Assembly: GCA_023213315.1 (NCBI GenBank)
Contig: JAKCPI010005716.1
Location: 43,400 to 107,399 of the forward strand
From: Euborellia annulipes
Taxonomy: Eukaryota; Arthropoda; Insecta; Dermaptera; Anisolabididae
Length of the DNA stretch: 64,000 bases
Reading direction: 5' to 3'
A model generated the notes under the pieces. It ran no database searches and was not told the DNA's origin. It saw nothing but the letters and a program-made list of their open reading frames with translations. A program made the translations under genes and the position numbers. This document shows, piece after piece, positions 55,500 to 64,000 of this stretch (its first letter is position 1; each line of letters opens with the position of its first letter).

Positions 55500-55890
55500 A
55501 AAACAGTTAAAATATTTTAGCTAAAATATTTCGAGGACATAGAAGTTTTCTTCCTCAGTGTATAACCAAAAAACAAACAATCACAATTAACTAAAAGGGT
55601 TGAAATAAATATACATGCTTAGTTAAAACTTTCTTCACCCTTTGACCACATCAAAAGTTGTTGATTTTTAACACTAGAATGAATTAATTATCAATTAAAT
55701 TACACAGTATGCAAACGCAAGATAGTGGCATTCTCGTCTTAAAAAAATTTACAACTTTTGATGTGGTCAAAGGATGAAGTAAGTTTTATAATTGTTGTTA
55801 TTATTTAAGTTTATTTATTTCAACCTTTTAATCAATTGTGATTGTTTGTTTTTCTAGTTATTCCCTAAGGAAGGAAACTTCTATTAATTA
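55500..55890. mobile_element. Foldback with degraded hammerhead-like arms
   Basis: Arms share CCCTTTGACCACATCAAAAG and inverse, ATTGTGATTGTTTGTTTTTC and inverse. Minus motif near 55517-55560: CTGAGGA, then CGAAATATTTTAGC. The right arm keeps only AAGGAAGGAAACTTCTAT. Confidence 0.45.
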
Positions 55891-55969
55891 TTATATTAAT
55901 ATTGCAAATTAAATCTTATTTTTTCCAAAATATATCAACTGTTAAATTTTAATAGAATTATAAAAGGAG

Positions 55970-56345
55970 TAGCGGGCTAGGGTGTCGGCTTCTACAAAGA
56001 AGATCCCTGTGAGTGCGAGATTTCTTCATTAAATAAAAATATTTATTTAATATAAACAAATCTTCAAGCAAGCACTGGATTGGAATTTTGGATCTCCCCA
56101 GGCAACTCTACGAGGAGACGGGGTTGCTGTGTCATCCCGTACTGTGGAAGGAACGTAAAAAAGGTTCCCTCTTCGTGATGCATTCTTCGAAAGGAGAACA
56201 CGCCTGTGCTGAGGGAGTTCCCTTTTCAAACTAGGACATCTTCCCTAGCATAAAAGAAACCGGGTGGAACCAGAAATAAGGATTAGTTCACTAGCTAAAA
56301 ACGAACGCACCAAACCCCCTCGGGTAATTAAAAGGAGATCCCGAT
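55970..56345 (+). repeat. SINE-like head and retroposon fragment
   Basis: 55972-56020 resembles a tRNA head (GTAGCGGGCTAGGGTGTCGG). 56050-56345 shares AACTAGGACATCTTCCCTAG and CCGGGTGGAACCAGAAATA with 19121-19415. The minus frame at 56047-56229 looks repeat-derived. Confidence 0.4.
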
Positions 56346-56798
56346 AGTAATTTAACTTTCAAAGTAAGAAGTTGTATCAGCTACTCCATATTTTTTTGAA
56401 AAAATATATATTTGGGTTCTCATAATAATAATAATAATAATAATATCATTCAGCGATTCGTGTTCTCTACTGGAGAGGGGGGGAGCCGTTGACCCCGATA
56501 GGATTATTAAAGTGACACTTGAGTGGTTTATTTACTTATCCATGTCATATGGTCCTTCAAAGAGATAAAAGAAAAAAAAAATTCATTTGAGTAAAAGAAA
56601 GAAATATACTTTGAACCGATTATTAAAACGCAAAATTAGAAATCAATCCGATTTTCTCGTTAACAAATCGTTTCACATAGATGACGACAAGATATTACGA
56701 TAAAAATAAAACTGTACAAAGATATATGATTATGAAGAAATGGTTTAATGGATAAAAACCAAATTTGAAAACAACATCTAACTTAATTTTTTTAATTG
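56346..56798. other. AT-rich spacer with AAT microsatellite
   Basis: (ATA)n at 56421-56443. No gene is supported. Confidence 0.45.
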
Positions 56799-57073
56799 CC
56801 CTCGGGGCTTGGTGTAGAGGTTAGCGTGCTAACCTCGTATACCAAACGTCGCGGGTTCGGACCCCAGGCAGTCCGATGATTTTATTTAAGCCAATTGGAT
56901 ACCAAATGGCTTAAATAAGAATGCCTGGACCCCATATATGTATATATTAAATCAATAACGGTTATCGTAAATGTCTTATATGGCCTGAGTTGCCGAAAAG
57001 ACAGTGTGAATGTGTGTATGAGTGTGAGTGTGAATGAGAAAATAGTGCGAATGTTTTTTTATAAAAAAAAAAA
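56799..57073 (+). repeat. tRNA-derived SINE, type I, near complete
   Basis: Head GGCTTGGTGTAGAGGTTAGC with B box GTCGCGGGTTCGGACCCC, linker GGCAGTCCGATGATTTTATT, hairpin GCCAATTGGATACCAAATGGC, body AACGGTTATCGTAAATGTC, GTGTGAATG tract, and A tail 57061-57074. Best template for the minus copies at 19619, 26463 and 59885. Confidence 0.78.
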
Positions 57074-57177
57074 AATTTTAATTGCTGAAGCTTGGCGAAT
57101 AAATTAGGCCTAAATATTAAAAAATACAAACAATGAATAACTATTTTTTGAGGCGAAAAATTCATTGACATTGTTTT

Positions 57178-57850
57178 TACTTTCTCGTATATAAAGAGAA
57201 AGTATTGTAATTGTAAAAAGATTCGACTTCGAGATTTTGATGATACTCTTCAACCAGAAGCAGTAATTTGCCTTAAAAAGTTTTTTCAGAAATTTTTAAT
57301 TTTTTCGTGTTATTCTGACAAATTCATCTATTTTAAAAAATTTTTATTCTTTGGCACTTTTTCGAAAGGTCAATACTTTTTAAATAATTAACAAAAAATA
57401 AGATAATTTAAAAAAAAATCAAAACAATGGTTTGTAGCTAAATCAAGTAACAAAAAAAAAAAAGTAAATATAAACAAATGAATTAAAATGGTTTTTTAGA
57501 GCCTATACGAGAAATTCTTGGGGAATTTTTTTACTTGAAAAACAAAAAAATATTATAGAAATTTTAAACTAAAAAAATTCAATTTTTGTTTGAAACCCAC
57601 CTAGGAGCTGTTTATTAATACACCCCCACCCTCTCCCCCCCCCCTAACTAATCATACAACTACCATATACAGCCATCTGTGTGTGTCTGTCTGTGATTAA
57701 AATACAATATGAAAGTTTATTACGTTTAGGATTGAAATATTTTTTTTTAAATAATAATTTTATTTTTCATTCTTAACTTTCACAACTATTTTATGCACAA
57801 ATGATAAATATAACAAATTTTAAAATTTGATTTGTTAGAATACGAAATTA
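57178..57850 (-). repeat. B repeat
   Basis: Minus-oriented: TTACTTTCTCGTATATAAAG hairpin, GATTCGACTTCGAGATTTTG, the AACTTTTTAAA...CTTCTGGTT region, then CAGCCATCTGTGTGTGTCTG and ATTTGTTATATTTATCATT-type end. Confidence 0.5.
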
Positions 57851-57984
57851 AAATAATATATTTTCAAAAAGTTTAAGAGACTCTTAGGAGTCTTAGCAAG
57901 AAGTTAGAGAAAAGAGATGTCAATGTATTTTTTGTTAAAGCCCTACTGTTTGATAATTTTATATTATATGGCTCTCTATGACTC

Positions 57985-58110
57985 CAACCACTGAAGAAGT
58001 CCTACAGCAAGTGGACGAAACATTGTCTGGGGTCAAATAAAGTTTTGTTTAAAAAAAACTTTTTGACTTTAATTGAACCTACTGGTCCGAATCCTTTTGG
58101 AAATTGAAAA
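57985..58110 (+). mobile_element. Penelope-like tail with hammerhead-like motif
   Basis: Core CTGAAGA (57991-57997), stem II GTCC/GGAC, GAAAC (58017-58021), ATT loop, GTC (58025-58027). Followed by GGGGTCAAATAAAGTTTTG, a polyadenylation-like stretch. This copy is solitary, not paired. Confidence 0.5.
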
Positions 58111-58229
58111 GAAGGTTCCTGAGCTTCATCAAATTTAAAATATATTTTCTTTTTTATTTCTTTATTTTGAAAGTCAAAAATTTTGTATTTAAATTAAATA
58201 CGAATTAACTCTCATTTATCTATATATAT

Positions 58230-59744
58230 ATTAATATATATGGGGCATTCCACGCCAACTCGACCACTTCTGAACCCGACCATTTTTGATTTGGCTGAAA
58301 CTTTGTCATCTTTTTGTACCCTATTGAAAAATGTGTCTGAGAATTTTTTCAGATTTTTCGACCCAGCCAAAAAAAAGTTATAGCATTTTCAAAAAACCGT
58401 AAAACTGTCAAAAATTAACTTATCGGGACGATTTTTTTTTGAAATTTTTTGTCTTTAAATGTACTTTTCAGAAATAAATATGACAAAATTTTACAGATTC
58501 ATCTTAAACGTTTTTTTGACATTTTCGGAAAAAAACAAAAATTTCGGGATGAATGACACTTTTTTTTTAATTTTTTTTTTTATAAAAAACTTTGATTTTT
58601 TCTACAAATTCTCTGAAAATTTCAGAGTGGGATTATTTCGCGTTCTATTTTTTTTTTATTTTTGAAAAAAAAATTTTTTTTTCTCCGCTTATTTATCATG
58701 ATGGTGCTCTTAAATTCTTCCAAAATTGACTGAAATTCTAGAAAATTGAAGAAAAATAATAATAAAAATAGTTAGGGGTGATGAAAATCGAGAAAATTCC
58801 ATTTATCCTGAAAAAGATAGAAATTAGTTGTGTATTCAACTACTGAAGAATTTGAAGCGTCAAGTAAAAGCTTAGAAACATGGGCGTATCTAGAGGTGCC
58901 GGGGGCCTGGCCCTCCCAGAAAGCACCTTGCCTCAAGAAAAATTAAAGGGGGGCCATGGGACCAGCCATCCTCCGGAGGCCCTGAAAAGCCCCATATTTT
59001 CTCAATTTTTCTTGGGGCAAGGAGCTTTCTGGGGAGGCCCGGCCCCCCGGCACCCCCTAGTTACGCCCATGTTTCTAAGCTTTTACTTGACGCTTCAAAT
59101 TCTTCAGTAGTTGAATACACAACTAATTTCTATCTTTTTCAGGATAAATGGAATTTTCTCGATTTTCATCACCCCTAACTATTTTTATTATTATTTTTCT
59201 TCAATTTTCTAGAATTTCAGTCAATTTTGGAAGAATTTAAGAGCACCATCATGATAAATAAGCGGAGAAAAAAAATTTTTTTTTTTCAAAAAATAAAAAA
59301 AAATAGAACGCGAAATAATCCCACTCTGAAATTTTCAGAGCATTTGTAGAAAAAATCAAAGTTTTTTATAAAAAAAAAAAATTAAAAAAAAGTGTCATTC
59401 ATCCCGAAATTTTTGTTTTTTTCCGAAAATGTCAAAAAAAACGTTCAAGATGAATCTGTAAAATTTTGTCATATTTATTTCTGAAAAGTACATTTAAAGA
59501 CAAAAATTTCAAAAAAAAAATCGTCCCGATAAGTTAATTTTTGACAGTTTTACGGTTATTTGAAAAAAAAATCGATGTTTTTTGAAAATGCTATAACTTT
59601 TTTTTGGCTGGGTCGAAAAATCTGAAAAAATTCTCAGACACGTTTTCAATAGGGTACAAAAAGATGACAAAATTTCAGCCAAATCAAAAATGGTCGGGTT
59701 CAGAAGTGGTCGAGTTGGCGTGGAATGCCCCCATATATATATTA
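58230..59744. mobile_element. 1.5-kb palindromic element
   Basis: Ends GGGGCATTCCACGCCAACTC (58242) and its inverse (59732). About 650-bp arms are nearly identical, flanked by TATATA-rich sequence on both sides. The centre (58878-59074) is another inverted element with ATGGGCGTA ends and CACCTTGCC/GGATGGCTGG interior, related to 44824-44967. Frames within it are homopolymer-driven. Confidence 0.8.
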
Positions 59745-59884
59745 GAGATGGGCAAAATCGTTCTTTTTGAAGAACGGGTCGTTCGCCGTTCGATCTCTGA
59801 AACGACCCGTTCTCCACGACCCGTTCATCGTTCTTTTTTCACTGTCTCTGACCCCCCCCCCCCCCGTCTCATTAAGGACGAAGG

Positions 59885-60132
59885 TTTTTTTTTTTAACAT
59901 TCGCACTTTTTTCTCATTCCTACAGTCTTTTTCGGCAACTTATAAGACTTATAAGGCTATATAAGACTTGACAATAACCGTTATTTATGGATCTATCTAT
60001 ATTGGGGTCCAGGCATTTCTATTTAAACCATTTGGTATCCAAATGGCTTAAATAAAATCATTGGACTGCCTGGGGTCCGAACCCGTCGCGGGTTCGGTAT
60101 AGAAGGTGGGCCAACTACAGCAAGCCCGGGGC
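59885..60132 (-). repeat. tRNA-derived SINE, type I
   Basis: Minus strand: head CCGGGCTTGCTGTAGTTGGC, CGGGTTCGGACCCCAGG, GCCATTTGGATACCAAATGG hairpin, GGACCCCAATATAG, AACGGTTATTGTCAAGTC, ending in an A tail (T run 59885-59895). Confidence 0.72.
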
Positions 60133-60699
60133 ATGAAGCAGGTTAATTTACATACTTTAGTGTTGAAAAAATATTTAATTTTATTTTAATATGTCAAGTT
60201 GGATATTTATTAGCCCACAGACTTAATAAAAATAATCTGAAATAAAATGAATATAAATAATGTTTAGAAAAAAATTAACGATTAGATATAATAGTTTTAT
60301 GAAAAATATTAATACCTTTTAATAAGTTAAAATTTGGTTTCATAGTATTTTTAAGGTTCTAAGCTTTTCTAAGGCTTTAAGCTGTTCGTTAAAAAAAATA
60401 CCATATCCATCGTTGTAACAAATGGCAAAATATTAATATCAAGTGTGCTATGGAATCAATATTATCAATAATTTGTATATATCGATACCTTTTATCATCT
60501 TTGAGGGTTAAAAAATAGTTACTTCTATGCATTTTGATAAAAAATTAAACAAAAACACCAAAAAAAGCAATCTATAAGGTTTAAAAATAACAACGATATG
60601 AATAATTCAATGACAAATGTCAGTTTTGATTGCCCGCCACCCGAATTTTATCGATAAATCCCGAACAAACTCGAAGAAATAAGGAAGAAAAGCTAAAAA

Positions 60700-61035
60700 A
60701 AATGAACGGAGGACTGCCCGTTTGCCGAAGACAGGCCAAAACAAATGAACGGATGAACGGCCTTTCGCCAAACGAACGGATAAAACAAATGAACGGAGGA
60801 CCGGCCGTTCGCCAAACGAACGGATAAAGCAAATGAACGGAGGACCGGCCGTTCGCCGAAGACAGGTCAAAGCAACGAACGGATGAACGGCCGTTCGCCA
60901 AACGAACGGATAAAACAAATGAACGGAGGACCGGCCGTTCGCCAAACGAACGGATAAAGCAAATGAACGGAGGACCGGCCGGTCGCCGAAGACAGGTCAA
61001 AGCAACGAACGGAGGACCGGTGAACGGCGAACGGT
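60700..61035 (+). repeat. 44-bp minisatellite (GAACGG-rich)
   Basis: Units with GGACCGGCCGTTCGCC and AACGAACGGATAAA. A higher-order pattern alternates GAAGACAGG and AACGGATAAA units. It generates three overlapping long frames on both strands that are not genes. Confidence 0.8.
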
Positions 61036-61227
61036 TAAAAGCGCGACCCGTTCACTTCCGTTCACTTCGACGACCCGTTCGCGAACGGAATGCCCACCTC
61101 TATTATATAAATATATATATATATATATATATACTGTATATAACATGCATGCAATGAAGCATTGCATGTCGAAATTTTTTGTGATTTTTGTTTATCTGTC
61201 TGTGAATATTTGTCTGTTTGTGAAATA

Positions 61228-61416
61228 GCCCGTAACCCGTGCCTCAGAGAGAAGACATCAGCTTATCGTGCCTAGGTTACCGGGTTCACTTCCCGTCCCA
61301 AGCGAGAAACATTTATTTTATTCGAATTGGCTACCAATCATTTGAAATAAACAAATAGTGATGGGATCTAAATGTCCTTAGATGTCGAAAAAGACCTTAA
61401 ACAAATTTAAAAAATT
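61228..61416 (+). repeat. tRNA-derived SINE, type II
   Basis: GTGCCTCAGAGAGAAGACAT, CCGGGTTCACTTCCCGTCCC, AAGCGAGAAACATTTATTTT, GGCTACCAATCATTTGAAAT, TCTAAATGTCCTTAGATGTC. Confidence 0.75.
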
Positions 61417-61730
61417 TTGTAGAATAAATGACTTTTTTTTAAATTAGCGAAAATTGTCTTTTTCTTCGTTGATTATTTGAAAACTATTAATGTGGAGAGA
61501 ATAAAAACTTTTTAAAATAAAGTAATTCATTTATAAAGAGGGAAAGAGATATAAAATACGGTGAGATTATAACAATAGTTAATATAATTAGAGCAACATT
61601 TCGGCCCCGACAACAATTTTACTGATTGAACTAAAGAATAAAGAGTCTGAGGATTTTCCCAATCTAGGACCGAAATGTCATTTTTATTATATTTTCGAAA
61701 TCTCTTTATTTTTATTTATTTTCTATATAG
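61417..61730. other. AT-rich spacer with Penelope-like debris
   Basis: 61441-61515 has the B-repeat box. 61592-61680 contains CCGACAACAATTTTACTGATT and ATCTAGGACCGAAATGTCA, decayed hammerhead-tail-like words. Confidence 0.4.
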
Positions 61731-61734
61731 CAAA

Positions 61735-61890
61735 ATGTCTGGCTCTAGACAACTTGTCAAACGGACGTTTCGAACAATGAAATCTAGCAAAGCGTGTCAG
61801 GCTATGAACTTTCTGAATGAATGGGACGAGACATCTCCCTTTTCCCCTTCCTTTGATGTTGTTTGCCCCCCCCCCCTCCCAATAAAATAA
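61735..61890 (+). CDS. Candidate exon, unknown protein
   Basis: A 51-codon frame, MSGSRQLVKRTFRTM... then ...MNFLNEWDETSPFSP, preceded by a good acceptor (TTTCTATATAG at 61720-61730). It is richer in GC and more protein-like than its surroundings up to a C run at 61865-61876. No family recognised, and the poly-C/proline end is probably not coding. No partner exon established. It may be chance. Confidence 0.25.
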   Translation: MSGSRQLVKRTFRTMKSSKACQAMNFLNEWDETSPFSPSFDVVCPPPLPIK

Positions 61891-61894
61891 CAAT

Positions 61895-62452
61895 GGATGA
61901 AAATGAGCATTTTGTTTTGATTAAAAATTTTTTAAGATTGGATTATTTATCTATCTAATAAAAAACAATATAAAGAAGAATTAAGAAGATAGAGGTTTAA
62001 TAAAAAAAATTCTAAAAAGTTTATATATAAATAAATAAAAAAAATTTAAATTTGCGGTTATAATATATTAATATCAAATTATTAATAGATTTTTGGGAAA
62101 CTTTTTAATGTGATTAAACGTGTTATTATTTGTAAAAAACTTTTTTTTAGCAATAATCGTCATTTGTTTTCACTACCTCTCCGCCTGTTATACATCAGAA
62201 ATTTCGGAACTCCTCTTTTAAGAAAATCTTGGTACCGCCACTGAATATCACATTTAATCTCTTGATGAAATGAAAACAAATAGGATGGAATGGGAAGTAT
62301 TTTGTTTATAAATTATATATAAAGTAATTTAATATCATTTTACCTACAATTTAGAGGAGTTAATTTAAAATTTTAGGGAATGGGGATTTTATGAACAATA
62401 ATTACAGGAAAATACAAATAATGTTTTATACGTCGAGTAAGATTGTTTATTG
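61895..62452. other. AT-rich spacer
   Basis: No feature recognised. Confidence 0.45.
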
Positions 62453-62460
62453 CATTTCAG

Positions 62461-62580
62461 TCTAGTGAAAATCTCCTGAAAGAGATCCTACCTAGCCTAA
62501 CTCAAAATACAAATCAAAATATGAGTGTTCCCCGGTCCCCACCATCAGATCGGCGGAGCCCTCGGGTCTTGATCTTAAGG
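62461..62580 (+). CDS. Candidate exon, unknown protein
   Basis: After a TTGCATTTCAG acceptor the frame reads SSENLLKEILPSLTQNTNQN then MSVPRSPPSDRRSPRVLILR, up to a weak donor AAGG|GTATCC. The opposite strand also has a 50-codon frame (62492-62644, starting MSKWQSWLSFFRNIL), so strand is uncertain. The region is free of recognised repeats and less AT-biased. No family recognised. Confidence 0.25.
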
Positions 62581-62644
62581 GTATCCAGTTATTTGCATTC
62601 AGGATATTCCTAAAAAACGACAACCATGACTGCCATTTACTCAT

Positions 62645-63010
62645 AGAGCCACCTCTAACCCAACCTCAAAGATACAAAAACATATCAGACTCCCTTTGCG
62701 TCATAAAAAGACGTATTTTCGCAAAACACAAAAACACTTGGAACCTGAGCTTCAATCTATTAATCAGATCTGACCGCATCGAATCGTTCATTGAGTAAAT
62801 CAACGAGAATATCTTTCATTTTAGCTCTATGTTGAATCCTAAATTAAAAACAAATCAAGGGATCATAATAAAACGAACTAGCTAAAGATTAATAGGCGCC
62901 TGTAGCTAATGACAACAAAAACAACAACGAATATCCAACAAAGGCCTAAAATGAAAAATATTCTCGTTGAGTTCTTCACAAGAAGATTGAAAAATAAAAA
63001 TCTCTTTGGC
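62645..63010. other. Unassigned spacer
   Basis: Moderately AT-rich and apparently unique. No gene can be supported. Confidence 0.4.
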
Positions 63011-63019
63011 ATGGTGCAC

Positions 63020-64000
63020 TAGGGTGGCTCTTAGCTACTACTGGGGAAAAATTTTTTTGAGATTTTTTTGACGCTACCCCCTAGTTTGGTGCCATTGCCA
63101 AAAAAAATAACCTGTGTAAAATTTCAGCTCAATCGGATAAGGGGAAAGGGTGCCCCAAGAGCCCTGAAAATCGAAAAAAAATCAGAAAATATTCATTTTA
63201 TTTATTTATCTTGTTAAATATAAATTATATACAAAAAAGTGTTATATAAAAGTTGTAGATCTATAAAAAATGCACATAATAACATCTATCAGTTTTTTAT
63301 TGTACGGCTAACGGTTTCAGAGAAAACCGCGAAAATCCATTTTTACTTTCTCTTACCTATACATGTAATATATATATAGAGAGAAAATATTTGGTTTCAT
63401 GTAATAAATTTGATTTTGATGGATATACACGTTTTGAGATCCCCTGAGTCCAAAAAAATGGTTTATGCAACATGGTCTGTCTCGGTGGGGGTGGGGTGGG
63501 GGTGGGGGGTGGGTGTGTTTTGTGAACAAAATATCTCATGAACGAAAAGAGCTAGGAGGTTGAAATTTTATATTTAATTAAAGTACCCCCCTAGCACGTG
63601 TCACGAAGCTTTAGAACAAAATCAGCCAAGAAGTACTAGTACTTTACTGATGTACTTTTTCAGTTTTTTTTATTTTCGATTTTCTCAAAATTCGTTCTAA
63701 CGATTTTGATTAAAATTCAGAAATCAATTATTTTTTAGATGATCTTTGAAATGTATATTCTCATTTTGCCCTTGAAATATTTTGAAGCACACATTACTCT
63801 TGTACTTCATAGAAAGATAGGATCAATGGTTCTCATGATAAAAAAATTATTTGAAAGTTGTGTTCTGTGCTTGTCACACCAGATTTTTCGTGTCAACATA
63901 TATTTAGTGTCCAAAAGTATGGTACATGTGAATTTTAAAATGTAAAATTTATAAATATAGAAAAATATTTATATTTTGTTATAATGAGAACCATTGATCC
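63020..64000. mobile_element. Palindromic TAGGGTGGC element, copy 3 (cut by window end)
   Basis: The left terminus TAGGGTGGCTCTTAGC at 63020 is preceded by atggtgcac, the expected left duplication. The left arm runs to the GTGCTTGTCACACCAGA centre near 63870, where the right arm begins. Same order and variants as copies 1 and 2. Confidence 0.8.

Larger units (their letters stand above)
59743..61102. mobile_element. Probable hAT element carrying SINE and minisatellite
   Basis: Ends TAGAGATGGGCAAAATCG and GGAATGCCCACCTCTA, a terminus type common in hAT families. Flanking octamers (atatatat, ttatataa) agree only in part. Just inside both ends are CGACCCGTTC/GAACGGGTCG words. It contains a type I SINE (59885-60132), a body shared with 26563-26903, and a 44-bp array. 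Confidence 0.7.

Noticed and set aside
56047..56229. Minus-strand 60-residue frame
   Set aside because: Lies in a retroposon-like repeat shared with 19121-19415 and 11166, with no recognisable domain.
60607..61000. Three overlapping frames of up to 126 residues on both strands
   Set aside because: They arise from the 44-bp GAACGG array. The repeat period and the absence of any non-repeat protein sequence argue against a gene.

Overview
This window is a strongly AT-rich stretch of an animal nuclear genome, packed with repeats and poor in genes. The spliced, GT-AG-bounded exons, tRNA-derived SINEs, a non-LTR retrotransposon tail with RTE-type C-terminal motifs, Penelope-like hammerhead motifs and many non-autonomous DNA transposons fit a metazoan, most likely an arthropod. 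That placement is inference from repeat types; no species is claimed.

Only two gene fragments are convincing. On the minus strand, 3654-3977 is an early coding exon of glycerate kinase with a clean splice donor; its other exons are not in the window and presumably lie left of base 1. On the plus strand, 51402-51480 and 51682-51811 are the signal-peptide exon and second exon of a pancreatic-lipase-type gene. These two lipase exons are short and were found by joining splice sites. The intron between them looks like an inserted small transposon. Two further exon-sized open stretches (61735-61890 and 62461-62580) are weak candidates.

The rest is mobile DNA, much of it nested. (1) A dominant interspersed repeat, called the F repeat here, is about 640-680 bp. 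It starts with an 85-90 nt hairpin (arm motif TCTGGTGTGAC...GTCACACCAGA), carries a palindromic AGTACTAGTACT core, and ends in a second hairpin closing with GGTAAGAGAAAGT. At least 20 full or partial copies occur in both orientations. (2) Large palindromic elements with TAGGGTGGC ends and 9-bp target duplications (57-1816, 20979-23124, one cut by the right edge from 63020) are built from two inverted F-like halves. (3) hAT-like non-autonomous elements with 8-bp duplications occur at 7133-7401, 15640-15908, 17407-18234, 32236-32480, 37424-38412 and 50648-50970, plus degraded relatives. One probable hAT element (59743-61102, with a broken copy at 26463-28526) has swallowed a SINE and a 44-bp minisatellite. 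(4) A pogo/Tigger-like MITE lies at 6070-6574. (5) Foldback pairs of Penelope-like tails carry hammerhead-ribozyme-like cores (CTGANGA...GAAAC). (6) tRNA-derived SINEs of several types have interchangeable tails. (7) An RTE-clade LINE fragment occupies 10105-10963 on the minus strand. (8) Many other inverted repeats are present, up to a 4.4-kb inverted duplication (5630-10050).

No operon, CRISPR array, rRNA gene or intact free-standing tRNA gene was seen. I see no new protein-coding system. The most interesting material is structural: ribozyme-like motifs with compensatory base changes, transposon families that form very long hairpins, and exchange of modules between unrelated repeats.
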